From Lachnospiraceae bacterium (GTDB taxonomy: Bacteria > Bacillota > Clostridia > Lachnospirales > Lachnospiraceae), in assembly GCA_014239155.1 (NCBI GenBank), contig JAAZZQ010000063.1, forward strand, positions 1 to 64,000: a stretch of DNA of 64,000 nt, in the 5' to 3' direction. Below the pieces are notes generated by a model. The model was given only the letters and a program-made list of their open reading frames with translations, had not been told where the DNA came from and did not search any database. The translations under genes were made by a program, and so were the position numbers. This document shows, piece after piece, positions 36,872-45,233 of this stretch (position 1 is the first letter of the stretch; every line of letters begins with the position of its first letter).

Positions 36872-37966
36872 ATGAGCAAAATCATTTTAACAGGTGACAG
36901 ACCGACAGGAAGACTTCATATTGGTCATTATGTGGGGTCGCTTCGCCGTAGGGTAGAGTTGCAGAATTCGGGAGAGTACGATAAAATCTATATTATGATT
37001 GCAGACGCACAGGCGCTTACAGACAATATTGAGAATCCAGAGAAAGTGAGACAGAATGTGATTGAGGTGGCGTTAGACTATTTGGCAGTAGGGCTTGACC
37101 CTGCAAAGTCTACCCTTTTTATCCAATCACAGATTTCGGAGTTAACTGAATTGACATTTTATTATATGGATTTGGTGACTGTCTCAAGACTGCAGCGCAA
37201 TCCAACGGTAAAGAGTGAGATACAGCTTCGGAATTTTGAGGCAAGTATTCCAGTAGGATTTTTTACGTATCCAATTAGTCAGGCGGCGGATATTACATTT
37301 TGTAAGGCAAATGTGGTTCCTGTAGGGGAAGATCAACTTCCTATGATTGAGCAGACAAAAGAGATTGTACACAAGTTTAATTCCGTGTATGCGCCGGATA
37401 ATCCAGTTCTTGTGGAGCCGAAGGCATTGGTGCCAGAGGCGGAGGCGTGCAAACGACTTCCGGGAACAGACGGAAAGGCGAAGATGAGTAAATCTCTTGG
37501 CAATTGCATTTATCTTGCGGACAGCGCAGATGAGGTGCGCACCAAGATTATGAGTATGTACACAGATCCATTACATTTGCAGGTTAGCGATCCAGGGCAT
37601 CTTGAAGGCAATACAGTGTTTACGTATCTCGATGCATTTGCACGCGAGGAGCATTTTGCGCGTTATTGCCCGGATTATGCAAATCTAGATGAAATGAAGG
37701 AACATTATACCAAAGGCGGGCTTGGTGATGTAAAGGTCAAAAAGTTTTTGAATCATGTTATACAGGAGGAGCTAGAGCCAATTCGGAATAGACGTGCGGC
37801 GTTTGGAAAGGATATTCCAGAGATTTACAATATACTCAAGAAGGGTTCTGAGGCGGCGCGCGAAGTGGCGGCACAGACATTAGCAGAGGTAAAACATGCT
37901 ATGAAGATTGACTATTTCGAGGATATGGAACTAATTCAGGCGCAGAGTGCGCGCTATCAAGGATAA
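36872..37966 (+). CDS. trpS: Tryptophan-tRNA ligase TrpS
   Basis: It charges tRNA-Trp. The class I signatures are clear: [13 protein letters not shown] (HIGH) near the start and [10 protein letters not shown] (KMSKS). [12 protein letters not shown] and the long C-terminal helix are typical. The 364-residue length matches the longer TrpS forms. ATG at 36872 follows TTGGAGGAATAAAAA. No T-box leader can fit in the 21-base gap, so it is probably transcribed with the preceding operon. A dyad that may terminate from both sides follows at 38023. Confidence 0.96.
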   Translation: MSKIILTGDRPTGRLHIGHYVGSLRRRVELQNSGEYDKIYIMIADAQALTDNIENPEKVRQNVIEVALDYLAVGLDPAKSTLFIQSQISELTELTFYYMDLVTVSRLQRNPTVKSEIQLRNFEASIPVGFFTYPISQAADITFCKANVVPVGEDQLPMIEQTKEIVHKFNSVYAPDNPVLVEPKALVPEAEACKRLPGTDGKAKMSKSLGNCIYLADSADEVRTKIMSMYTDPLHLQVSDPGHLEGNTVFTYLDAFAREEHFARYCPDYANLDEMKEHYTKGGLGDVKVKKFLNHVIQEELEPIRNRRAAFGKDIPEIYNILKKGSEAAREVAAQTLAEVKHAMKIDYFEDMELIQAQSARYQG

Positions 37967-38022
37967 AAATGACCGTATCGGTTAAATTAAATTTAGAGTA
38001 ATAGGCTCAGGATTAAAAGAGA

Positions 38023-38069
38023 AGCCGGTTCCAGATACGCTTTCACTGAAAGTTTTTCGATAACCGGCT
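38023..38069. terminator. Inverted repeat between convergent genes (candidate two-way terminator)
   Basis: AGCCGGTT (38023-38030) pairs with AACCGGCT (38062-38069), with an inner CTTTC-ACT-GAAAG (38040-38052). It lies between trpS (+) and an oppositely oriented gene (-). A T-rich stretch follows on the minus side (TCTCTTTTAATCC); the plus side has none. Confidence 0.5.
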
Positions 38070-38101
38070 GTCTTGCCTGCCCTTATCCTATTTCATTTCC
38101 T

Positions 38102-38629
38102 CTACTTTGTACATACAGCTTTTATAGTATTTATATCTAATCCTTTTCCAATAAACTGGACAATATCATGGTGGTTCTCTGTGATAAGCCAATCAAATTT
38201 TTTATTTGTTATGTAATAATCTGTCGGAGCAATTGCATCATTGACAATAAGATGGACAATGGCGGGGCTGCATTCCGCTATCCAATATTTTGCTGTCTGT
38301 TTCTTTTCCTCCAAAAAAAGATATATTTTTTCACATTCCACAATCTGTGGAAGCTTTTCAATCCATTCATAGGAAGCATGATTTTTACTGCCTTCCTCAA
38401 AAGAATAAATTTTTTGTATCTCCTTACGAAATCCCGCCTCAATATTAGACCAGTATAATCCGCAGTTTTTTGCGTATTCCTCATCCACGAACATCTTCAA
38501 CAATCTGTCATAAACATTTTGCCATTCATAAATGCCCAAAAGCCGAAAATCACTTTCTGAAATTCCTTTTTCCTTGCAATACTGAATTACCTCCAGACGC
38601 AATCCAGCCCATTTCTTATATGCCTGCAT
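38102..38629 (-). CDS. Hypothetical protein, 175 residues
   Basis: No family is recognised. The protein is soluble, mixed alpha/beta, starts MQAYKKWAGLRLEVIQYC and has WQNVYDRLLKMFVDEEYAKN in its first half. Its back half is beta-rich (KIYLFLEEKKQTAKYWIAEC, DYYITNKKFDWLITENHHDI) and resembles small immunity or ligand-binding proteins in character only. ATG at 38629 has GGGGTG upstream on the minus strand; an earlier ATG 21 bases out is possible. It lies 21 bases downstream of the CPBP gene and is probably co-transcribed with it. Base composition is more AT-rich than the flanking genes, as for its neighbours, which fits an acquired segment. Confidence 0.75.
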   Translation of the reverse strand: MQAYKKWAGLRLEVIQYCKEKGISESDFRLLGIYEWQNVYDRLLKMFVDEEYAKNCGLYWSNIEAGFRKEIQKIYSFEEGSKNHASYEWIEKLPQIVECEKIYLFLEEKKQTAKYWIAECSPAIVHLIVNDAIAPTDYYITNKKFDWLITENHHDIVQFIGKGLDINTIKAVCTK

Positions 38630-38650
38630 TTTTTCACCCCTTTTAGACAA

Positions 38651-39409
38651 TCATATTTTATGAATTTCAAAATCATTTTCTTCTCTAATTGAAAGAACAA
38701 CTGCCATAACAATAATGATTATTTTACAAACATACGACACATATTGATTCCCACCTATTACTAACTGTGAGAAAACATTGATTAACGAATGCGTCATCAC
38801 GCATATCCACAAACTATTTGTCTTTACAAATAAAGCTGATAAAATAAAGCAATTCGTTAACAACCCAAGTAGAAACGCAATTTGCTGTACTTGTGGTAAT
38901 GTCCCTTCAATATAAAAATACGAAAAATGCCATATTCCCCATACAACAAATGTTAGTATCGTAGATAGGATATAACTATGGCGTTCCTGCAAAATAGGTT
39001 GAAAAGCATATCTCCATCCTATTTCTTCAATCCCTCCAAATATAATTGCTTTAAAAAATAAGATAATTGGAATATACCATGCGTTTATGGTCAATTTGCC
39101 ATTGAATACAACATAACAAAAATCTAAACACATAAACAAGAAAACAAATAAATAACTACTACATTTTTGCTTAATAGCAAAAAAATCTTTCAGTAATTTC
39201 TTTATACTATATTTTTTGTGTTTTACCGCAATAAGAGTTCCCCATAGAGCAGATGAAATTCCTCCAATTCCAATAGCAACCATTCCAATTGACGTTGTAT
39301 AATCTATAACCATACCAAAATTACGCAATATAAAAACTATAATACACATCATCCATATTTGTCCTAAAGTTCCTAACAAATAAAGGGAAATTGCTTTATC
39401 TCGACTCAT
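38651..39409 (-). CDS. CPBP-family intramembrane glutamic endopeptidase
   Basis: A membrane protein with seven or eight hydrophobic segments and the CAAX-like protease motifs: FGGIEEIGWRYAFQP (EExxxR), WGIWHFSYF (FxxxH) and MTHSLINVF (HxxxN-type). By family these act in bacteriocin self-immunity or membrane-protein processing. ATG at 39409 follows GGAGATATTT on the minus strand; a start 45 bases further out is less likely. The region is clearly AT-rich compared with trpS and spoVAD. The gene faces away from a small Xre-type gene, and the small hypothetical gene follows it. A second CPBP protease in this window (53584) is not closely similar. Confidence 0.87.
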   Translation of the reverse strand: MSRDKAISLYLLGTLGQIWMMCIIVFILRNFGMVIDYTTSIGMVAIGIGGISSALWGTLIAVKHKKYSIKKLLKDFFAIKQKCSSYLFVFLFMCLDFCYVVFNGKLTINAWYIPIILFFKAIIFGGIEEIGWRYAFQPILQERHSYILSTILTFVVWGIWHFSYFYIEGTLPQVQQIAFLLGLLTNCFILSALFVKTNSLWICVMTHSLINVFSQLVIGGNQYVSYVCKIIIIVMAVVLSIREENDFEIHKI

Positions 39410-39614
39410 AAATATCTCCTGAAAATTCTCATTTGTCTTTGGAATATTATACATCTATTCACCACTTTTGGGAATACCTGTAAAAAGTTGTAAACTGCTG
39501 AAAAATTCACAAAATAGGTTGTAATTTTTTATATATTCGTTATTACGAAGATATTTAAATACCAGAATATATTTTATTCTATGGTGAAAGATAACATCAA
39601 AGGAGGTGTTGAAT

Positions 39615-39824
39615 CTGATTGACTATTTTCCGTTTTGGGAAACCTTAAATAAATCAACTCAAAACTGGTATACTTTGACAAATAGACCTCATTTATCACA
39701 TAGCATACTCCACCGTTTAAAACACAACAAAGATGTGTCAACGAAAACATTGAATGATTTATGCCGAATTTTAGACTGTGACATAAAGGATATTGTTCGG
39801 TATATTCCCTCCAATCGAGACTAG
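39615..39824 (+). CDS. Small Xre-family HTH regulator with a likely CTG start
   Basis: A 69-residue DNA-binding protein. IDYFPFWETLNKS, SHSILHRLKHNKDVSTKTLNDLCRILDCD and DIKDIVRYI match the small Cro/C1 proteins whose relatives begin with Met-Ile-Asp-Tyr. The only codon in that place is CTG at 39615, eight bases after a perfect AGGAGG (39601-39606). GTG at 39606 overlaps the ribosome site and TTG at 39609 is two bases away, so neither fits well. It diverges from the CPBP operon and may control it. A hairpin with a T-rich tail follows. Confidence 0.75.
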   Translation: MIDYFPFWETLNKSTQNWYTLTNRPHLSHSILHRLKHNKDVSTKTLNDLCRILDCDIKDIVRYIPSNRD

Positions 39825-39837
39825 AAATTATAAATTT

Positions 39838-39881
39838 GCAGCAGTAATGTTTACGGATTACTACTGCTTAAATTTACTTTT
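39838..39881 (+). terminator. Intrinsic terminator after the Xre gene
   Basis: GCAGCAGTAAT (39838-39848) pairs with ATTACTACTGC (39857-39867) with one mismatch and an eight-base loop, followed by TTAAATTTACTTTTAA. It starts 14 bases after the stop codon. Confidence 0.7.
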
Positions 39882-40163
39882 AACATCATCTTCCTTGCCT
39901 ATTCTCTTTGTTTATTGCTTATTCTTTTCGGTTTGCGGTAGCGGATATTTCTTCGCAATCGGCTCATATCTTTTGCAATAATAGTTCCAATATTCCTTCC
40001 TTTCCGCCAGCATCACATACCATCAAAATTCAGTTCACAACTTTTTCAAAAACATAACTTAAAAATGATATTGCTCTAAAAGAGATGTCTTTTTGATTTA
40101 AGGTATAAATCATTGGATTTCAAGAAAAACTATTAAAAAAAGAAACAGGCGGGAGGAAGTCAG
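39882..40163. other. Non-coding AT-rich stretch before spoVAD
   Basis: With the terminator it makes a gap of about 340 bases. It holds only short open frames without ribosome sites. No clear sigma-G, sigma-F or sigma-A promoter pair was found by eye before spoVAD; the last 14 bases contain the ribosome site GGGAGG (40151-40156). Confidence 0.5.
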
Positions 40164-41264
40164 GTGGAAAAGAATACAGTAAATAATGAGGCGATTGGAA
40201 CATCTAGTATTGTGTATGGGAGCCCCGTTTTAATTATGGGAAGTGGGTCAATTGTAGGGCAGATGGAAAATGAAGGACCGCTTGCAGGAAGTTTTGACAA
40301 GGTTAGCGAAGACAAAAATGACCTGTTTGGAGAAGATTCTTGGGAGAAGGCAGAGAGTGCGCTTCAAAAGGAAGCAGTGGCGCTCACACTGGCAAAGACA
40401 GGTGCGGAGACAGGTGATATCCGCTTTTTGTATGCTGGTGATTTGCTTGGTCAAAATATAGCAAGTTCTTTTGGGTTGGTGGATTATAATATTCCATTGT
40501 TTGGATTGTACGGTGCGTGTTCTACTTGCGGGGAGTCTCTTTGTCTGGGGAGTATGAGTATTGCCGCCGGCTATGCGGAGCGAGTTATCAGCCTGACTTC
40601 AAGCCATTTTGCAAGTGCACAGAAGGAGTTCCGATATCCGCTGGAATACGGTGGACAAAGACCCCTCTATGCATCGTGGACTGTGACAGGAAGTGCGGGA
40701 TTTCTGCTACAAAATGTCAATGCATCAGGAAGATCTGTGTCCGGCAGACCAATTAAAAATGAATATGAGGGCAAATATCAAAATAAAATTGGCATTACAG
40801 GCGTTACTGTAGGGCGAATAGAAGACTTTGGTATTAAGGATTCCTTTAATATGGGGTGCGCAATGGCACCAGCAGCAGCATGGACAATCGCTGGAAATCT
40901 AAAAGACTTTGGCAGAAAACCACAGGATTATGATGCAATTTTTACTGGAGATTTGGGAAGTGTTGGTCAGCAAGCACTGTTTGAGCTATTGTCCCAAGAA
41001 AATATTGATATTCGTGACAGGCATTATGATTGCGGGTTATTAATCTACGATACACAAAAGCAAGATGTCCATGCAGGAGGAAGTGGCTGTGGGTGTTCCG
41101 CAGTTGTGTTGTCAGCACATATTCTGCCTAAACTTGCAAAAGGGGAGTGGAAACGCATTTTGTTTGTACCTACGGGGGCACTACTCAATAAAACATCATT
41201 CAATGAAGGGCAAAATGTCCCCGGAATTGCACATGGTGTGGTAATTGAAGCACTTTCTGAGTAG
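40164..41264 (+). CDS. spoVAD: Stage V sporulation protein AD (SpoVAD), isolated copy
   Basis: SpoVAD binds dipicolinic acid during its uptake into the forespore and has a thiolase-like fold. Visible family traits: GSPVLIMGSGSIVGQMENEGPL at the front, DRHYDCGLLIYD, HAGGSGCGCSAVVLS, FVPTGALLNKTSFNEGQNVPGIAHGVVIE at the end, and ACSTCGESLCLGS in the position of the thiolase active-site region. GTG at 40164 has GGGAGG seven bases upstream. The 366 residues are a little above the usual 340. spoVAC and spoVAE, normally adjacent, are absent here. It may be a leftover or a repurposed copy. Confidence 0.9.
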   Translation: MEKNTVNNEAIGTSSIVYGSPVLIMGSGSIVGQMENEGPLAGSFDKVSEDKNDLFGEDSWEKAESALQKEAVALTLAKTGAETGDIRFLYAGDLLGQNIASSFGLVDYNIPLFGLYGACSTCGESLCLGSMSIAAGYAERVISLTSSHFASAQKEFRYPLEYGGQRPLYASWTVTGSAGFLLQNVNASGRSVSGRPIKNEYEGKYQNKIGITGVTVGRIEDFGIKDSFNMGCAMAPAAAWTIAGNLKDFGRKPQDYDAIFTGDLGSVGQQALFELLSQENIDIRDRHYDCGLLIYDTQKQDVHAGGSGCGCSAVVLSAHILPKLAKGEWKRILFVPTGALLNKTSFNEGQNVPGIAHGVVIEALSE

Positions 41265-41360
41265 AATTAATTATATTGTCTGATTATTTACCAAAATTAT
41301 ACAAAAAGACGGAAGAATTATAAAGTTGTATGATTTGTTCAAAAAATTCAGAAAACAATC

Positions 41361-41388
41361 TAAATTTTTTCTTCAAAAGGTTCGATAT
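41361..41388 (+). promoter_or_regulatory. Candidate motility-type (sigma-D/sigma-28) promoter
   Basis: CTAAA ends at 41364 and TTCGATAT lies at 41381-41388, separated by 16 bases. The sigma-28 consensus is TAAA-N15-GCCGATAT, so the -10 differs in two bases and the spacer is one longer. The transcript would start near 41395, 78 bases ahead of the unknown gene at 41473. Confidence 0.4.
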
Positions 41389-41421
41389 ATTAATTAGAAA
41401 CAGAATGACTATCTTAGCATG

Positions 41422-41449
41422 ACTGTGCGGAAAAGGGGGTCGGCACAGT
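41422..41449 (+). promoter_or_regulatory. Leader hairpin with GGA-containing loop
   Basis: ACTGTGC (41422-41428) pairs with GCACAGT (41443-41449). The 14-base loop contains GGAAAAGGGGG, and a second GGA lies in the ribosome site AAAGGAG (41460-41466). This double GGA arrangement resembles CsrA-bound flagellin leaders, but that is only a resemblance. Confidence 0.4.
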
Positions 41450-41472
41450 ATATATAAGGGAAAGGAGCATCT

Positions 41473-42027
41473 ATGGAGGTTCGGAGTGCAAATATAGCCC
41501 TAACAAACAGGGCGGCAGCGGCAATTGACAATTCTGGTTCAAACGGAAAGGAACAGCAACATGCGATGAAGGTAAACAGTGCTGTTCCCGAGGAGAATCA
41601 GGAACTTGATGATGAGTCGGTTATGCTCTCAATATCTGCAGCAGGTCTTAAGAGAAGTCTACAGTTGGAGAAACAGACGGAGAAGGAAGCGGCAGAGGAA
41701 ACCTTTACGGGAGAGACAGAACTTGAGGATATGATGAAGAAAATGGAAGGACTTTCCAGTCAGGTTATCAATGGACATTTTTCCATATCAGACAGGTTGA
41801 GTTTTAATTCAGAAATTGAAAAGCTGACCAATGAAATTAATCGGTTAAATGGGGACAATATGGTTGTCACAAAAAATAATTGTATGCAATTGTCACAGAG
41901 AATATCGGATTTGACGCGCAATATTAGTGCGGCAGCTGTTTATCGTAATAGTGCGCGCACAGTGTTTATGGTCAACTCAAGACAACCAGTAAAACCGACA
42001 GACTCAATGCTTGACATTACACTATAA
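41473..42027 (+). CDS. Unknown coiled-coil protein, 184 residues
   Basis: No family is recognised. The first 40 residues are low complexity; residues 45-70 read SVMLSISAAGLKRSLQLEKQ, reminiscent of linker segments in flagellar-type secreted proteins but not a hit. Residues 85-165 are strongly helical with heptad character (ELEDMMKKMEGLSSQVI, LNSEIEKLTNEINRLN). No signal peptide or membrane segment. ATG at 41473 follows AAAGGAG. The promoter in front looks like a motility sigma site, so the protein might belong to the flagellar or chemotaxis regulon; no flagellar genes are in the window. A good terminator follows, so it is a single-gene unit. Confidence 0.75.
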   Translation: MEVRSANIALTNRAAAAIDNSGSNGKEQQHAMKVNSAVPEENQELDDESVMLSISAAGLKRSLQLEKQTEKEAAEETFTGETELEDMMKKMEGLSSQVINGHFSISDRLSFNSEIEKLTNEINRLNGDNMVVTKNNCMQLSQRISDLTRNISAAAVYRNSARTVFMVNSRQPVKPTDSMLDITL

Positions 42028-42033
42028 AATAAG

Positions 42034-42061
42034 AAAAGAACGCCAATATGCGTTCTTTTTT
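42034..42061 (+). terminator. Intrinsic terminator
   Basis: AAAAGAACGC (42034-42043), loop CAATAT, GCGTTCTTTTTT (42050-42061). It closes the preceding single-gene unit. Confidence 0.9.
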
Positions 42062-42206
42062 GGTCGTTTTTTCTTTATAGATTGTTATTATTAAGGAAAG
42101 AGTTTGTAAGATTTTCTTGACTTTTTTCTTATACTGGCACAAGATGATATAGAAGGATAACCGTTCAGAGAAAGAAGTGATATTTATACGCAGGATGGAT
42201 TTTAAG

Positions 42207-42425
42207 ATGGAACGTCCCGGACAAGTGAAGGTAGGAGATGTGATCACAGTTACGGAGGGCGTTTTGCCAAGTAATTATTATTATACCATTAATCCGGCTG
42301 TGGCGATGTCCGGAAACATTCCTTTTCGGGACAGGCTTCAGTCGAAGAGCGGCACAGTGGTTTCTGTGGAGGAAAACACAAGAGGTTATTATGTTATTGT
42401 AGAATTTGAGGAAGATGAGATATAA
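42207..42425 (+). CDS. Small conserved-type hypothetical protein, 72 residues
   Basis: A short soluble protein: ERPGQVKVGDVITVTEGVLPSN, AVAMSGNIPFRDRLQS and the beta pattern GTVVSVEENTRGYYVIVEFEEDE suggest a small beta-barrel. The role is unknown. The start is uncertain: ATG 42207 (AGGATGG eight bases upstream), ATG 42195 and GTG 42177 are all in frame. It lies 14 bases ahead of ridA, separated by an AAAGGAGG site, and is probably co-transcribed with ridA and aroK. Confidence 0.7.
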   Translation: MERPGQVKVGDVITVTEGVLPSNYYYTINPAVAMSGNIPFRDRLQSKSGTVVSVEENTRGYYVIVEFEEDEI

Positions 42426-42439
42426 AGGAGGAAATTTTT

Positions 42440-42817
42440 ATGAAAAAAATTAGCACAGATAAGGCGCCGGCGGCAATTGGTCCATATTCACAGGCAATTC
42501 TTGCGGGAGACTTTCTGTATGCGTCCGGTCAGATTCCCATTAATCCTGAGACTGGAAATGTGGAGGTAGAAGGCATTACGACGCAGGCAGAGCAGTCTAT
42601 AAAAAATGTTGGTGAGATTTTAAAAGCGGCAGGTACAGACTATGACCATGTGGTAAAAACGACTTGCTTTCTGACAGATATTGCCGATTTTGCAGCGTTT
42701 AATGAAGTGTATGCAAAGTATTTTACACAGAATCCAGCAAGGAGCTGCGTGGCGGTAAAAGATTTACCCAAAAATGTGCTCTGCGAGGTTGAGGTGATCG
42801 CATACCTTGGGGATTGA
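42440..42817 (+). CDS. ridA: RidA-family reactive-intermediate deaminase
   Basis: RidA hydrolyses reactive enamine/imine intermediates released by PLP enzymes. The sequence shows KAPAAIGPYSQAILAGDFLYASGQIPINP, the conserved Arg in NPARSCVAV and the terminal EVEVIAYL, all in family positions; 125 residues is the normal size. ATG at 42440 follows AAAGGAGG. It sits between a small unknown gene and aroK. Confidence 0.95.
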   Translation: MKKISTDKAPAAIGPYSQAILAGDFLYASGQIPINPETGNVEVEGITTQAEQSIKNVGEILKAAGTDYDHVVKTTCFLTDIADFAAFNEVYAKYFTQNPARSCVAVKDLPKNVLCEVEVIAYLGD

Positions 42818-42838
42818 TGACAGCTAGGAGTGAGACAT

Positions 42839-43339
42839 TTGAAAGCAAAAAATATTGTATTGATTGGAATGCCTGGCGCAGGCAAAAGTTCAATTGGCGT
42901 GGTGCTTGCAAAGAACATGGGGATGTCCTTTGTGGATTCCGATCTTGTAATTCAGGAGCAGGAGGGGAAAAAACTTCATGAATTGATAGAGCAATATGGA
43001 TTGGAAGGATTCTTGGGTATTGAGAGCAGAGTGAATACTGCGCTGAATCCCAAGACCGCAGTGATTGCCACAGGCGGCAGTGCAGTCTATAGTGCGCAGG
43101 CAATGGAGCATTTGCGCAGTATTGCGATGGTGGTTTATTTAAAGCTATCCTATAAGAGTATTCAGGAGCGTTTGGGAGATTTGACAGAGCGCGGCGTTGT
43201 TCTTAGAGAAGGCTTGACACTGCGCGGATTGTATGAGGAGCGGGTGCCCTTATATGAAAAATACGCTAATATGACAGTGGATTGTGAAAATAAAAATATT
43301 CGTGAGATTGTTACGGAGCTTGCAAAGCGATTGAAATGA
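42839..43339 (+). CDS. aroK: Shikimate kinase AroK
   Basis: It phosphorylates shikimate in the aromatic amino-acid pathway. Walker A GMPGAGKSSIG, the acidic FVDSDLVIQ, the shikimate-binding FLGIESRV and ATGGSAVYSAQAM, and the lid Arg region ERGVVLREGLTLRGLYEER are all present. TTG at 42839 is eight bases after AGGAG, so it is preferred to GTG at 42830. The 166-residue length is standard. A two-way terminator separates it from the oppositely oriented pepF. Confidence 0.93.
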   Translation: MKAKNIVLIGMPGAGKSSIGVVLAKNMGMSFVDSDLVIQEQEGKKLHELIEQYGLEGFLGIESRVNTALNPKTAVIATGGSAVYSAQAMEHLRSIAMVVYLKLSYKSIQERLGDLTERGVVLREGLTLRGLYEERVPLYEKYANMTVDCENKNIREIVTELAKRLK

Positions 43340-43354
43340 AGATGGGGTTAGCCA

Positions 43355-43403
43355 AATAAAAACCCGTTCGTTTATGCGGTGTGCAGAGGAACAGGTTTTT
43401 ATT
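43355..43403. terminator. Bidirectional terminator between aroK and pepF
   Basis: AATAAAAACC (43355-43364) pairs perfectly with GGTTTTTATT (43394-43403) and an inner GTTC/GAAC pair extends the stem after one mismatch. The T-rich arm serves aroK on the plus strand and, read in reverse, pepF on the minus strand. Confidence 0.85.
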
Positions 43404-43415
43404 GGATATAAATAA

Positions 43416-45233
43416 TTATCGCATCAATTCAGCCATCTCATCAATTAAACTGTCAAATAGTTTTAGTGCTTCCTCGACAGGTTTTTTTGTAGACATATCA
43501 ACACCAGCGTCTTTTAAGATAGATACAGGGTCTTTGGAGCATCCAGCACTCAGGAAGCATTCTTTGTACGCTTTTACAGCAGGGGCACCTTCATTTAAGA
43601 TTTTTTGTGAGAGTGCAATTGCAGCGGAAAATCCAGTAGCGTATTGATATACATAGAAATTATAGAAGAAGTGTGGAATGCGTGCCCACTCCAAATCAAT
43701 CTTTGTATCATGCACAATATCTTTTCCGAAATACAGTGTGATTAAATCGTGGTAAACCTTGCAGGCAGACTCTGAGTTGATACTCTCACCATTTTGTATC
43801 ATTTGGCTCATTTTTAACTCAAACTCTGCAAACATTGTCTGGCGATAAAGCGTTGTCCGAAACTGTTCTAGAAAATAATTGATTAAATATGCCCGTTCTT
43901 TTTTATCTGTAGTCTTTTTTAGCAAATGCTGCATAAGCAGCGCTTCATTGCAGGTGGAGGCAACTTCTGCCACAAAGATTACATAGTCTGAGTCTACCAC
44001 AGGTTGATTTTTGTTGGAGAGGTAGGAGTGCAGTGCATGTCCCATCTCATGAACTGTTGTAAACTCGCTGTCGAGATTGTTTTTATAATTTAACAGGACA
44101 TAGGGGTGAATGCGACAGCCACTAGAATAGGCGCCACTGCGCTTTCCTGTATTTTCATAGATGTCAATCCAGCGGTTTTGAAATCCTTCGTCGAGAAGTG
44201 CCACATAATCCTCACCAAGAACAGCGAGAGCCTCGCGGATATTTTCCTTAGTCTCTGCAAATGGAATATTGCGTTCCGCATTTGACACCATAGGTACATA
44301 TAAATCATACATGTGGAGTTCGTCCACTTTTAACAGTTTTTTTCTAAGGCGCACATATTTGTACATAGACTCCATATTCTCATGAACTGCTTGAATTAGA
44401 TTGTAATAAACTTGTGGGTCTACATTGGTGTGATTGAGCGCTGCCTCTAAAGGGCTATTGTACTTGCGCATTTTGGCAAAGAAATTGAGCTGTTTCATCT
44501 GTGCTGACAGAATTGCCGCGGAGGTGTTCTTGTGCTCGTCGTAAGTTTTATACAGGGATTCAAAGGCATCTTTTCTGACATTTCTATCATAATTCTGCAT
44601 GAGTGGGATAAAACTTGCATGTGTTACAGCGAATCGGTTTCCCTCAATATCTGTCACAGATTCATAGGTCATATCAGCGTCATTTAAAAGACCAAAAATG
44701 TCTTCTGGTGACTGTGCAAGGTCCCCGGCAGCAGCGAGGATTTTCTCCTCGGAATCACTTAAAATATGCGCCTTTTTCCGAAGAATATCATTTAGACATC
44801 TTTTGTAGGTGGAAAGTGCAGGTCGCTTTTCATAGAATTCTTTTAAGGTGCTGTCAGGAATTTCAAGGATTTCTGGTTCCGCAAATGATAATGCAGAGGA
44901 AATTTCCACACATGTGCCCATTGTCTGGTCTTTATAGCCTTGATAAGTGGTATTTTTTGTATCCTCATCTGCCTTTCGCAGAGAATAGTTTGCAAATTTG
45001 TCAATCAACACAAAAATCTCATCTTGCAATTTCATGAAGTCAAGTAGGCTGTCTGCATTTTTGCCGAGCTTTCCGCGAAAGGATTCTATCTGCGGAAGCA
45101 TTCCCTTTAGTCGCTCCAAATCTTTTTTCCAGTCCGCATCACTTGCATAGAGGTCTTCTACAGCCCAAGTGTACTCTCTTGGCACATCACTGCGTTTCTC
45201 ATAACTTTCAGTTTTGTTTTGTTGGTTGTCCAT
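43416..45233 (-). CDS. pepF: Oligoendopeptidase F (M3 metallopeptidase)
   Basis: It cleaves short peptides in the cytoplasm. The zinc motif HEMGH lies in TVHEMGHALHSYLSN, followed by the third ligand region ASTCNEALLMQHLL. The front shows DVPREYTWAVEDLYASDADW and a PepF/M3 prefix, and the end FYVYQYATGFSAA with LSAGCSKDPVSILKDAGVDM. The 605-residue length fits. ATG at 45233 follows AAAGGAGAA on the minus strand; upstream in-frame starts lack a site. It converges on aroK and diverges from addB. Confidence 0.95.
   Translation of the reverse strand: MDNQQNKTESYEKRSDVPREYTWAVEDLYASDADWKKDLERLKGMLPQIESFRGKLGKNADSLLDFMKLQDEIFVLIDKFANYSLRKADEDTKNTTYQGYKDQTMGTCVEISSALSFAEPEILEIPDSTLKEFYEKRPALSTYKRCLNDILRKKAHILSDSEEKILAAAGDLAQSPEDIFGLLNDADMTYESVTDIEGNRFAVTHASFIPLMQNYDRNVRKDAFESLYKTYDEHKNTSAAILSAQMKQLNFFAKMRKYNSPLEAALNHTNVDPQVYYNLIQAVHENMESMYKYVRLRKKLLKVDELHMYDLYVPMVSNAERNIPFAETKENIREALAVLGEDYVALLDEGFQNRWIDIYENTGKRSGAYSSGCRIHPYVLLNYKNNLDSEFTTVHEMGHALHSYLSNKNQPVVDSDYVIFVAEVASTCNEALLMQHLLKKTTDKKERAYLINYFLEQFRTTLYRQTMFAEFELKMSQMIQNGESINSESACKVYHDLITLYFGKDIVHDTKIDLEWARIPHFFYNFYVYQYATGFSAAIALSQKILNEGAPAVKAYKECFLSAGCSKDPVSILKDAGVDMSTKKPVEEALKLFDSLIDEMAELMR

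Noticed and set aside
39793-39981. 62-residue open frame overlapping the Xre gene end
   Set aside because: It lacks a ribosome site and runs through the terminator hairpin.
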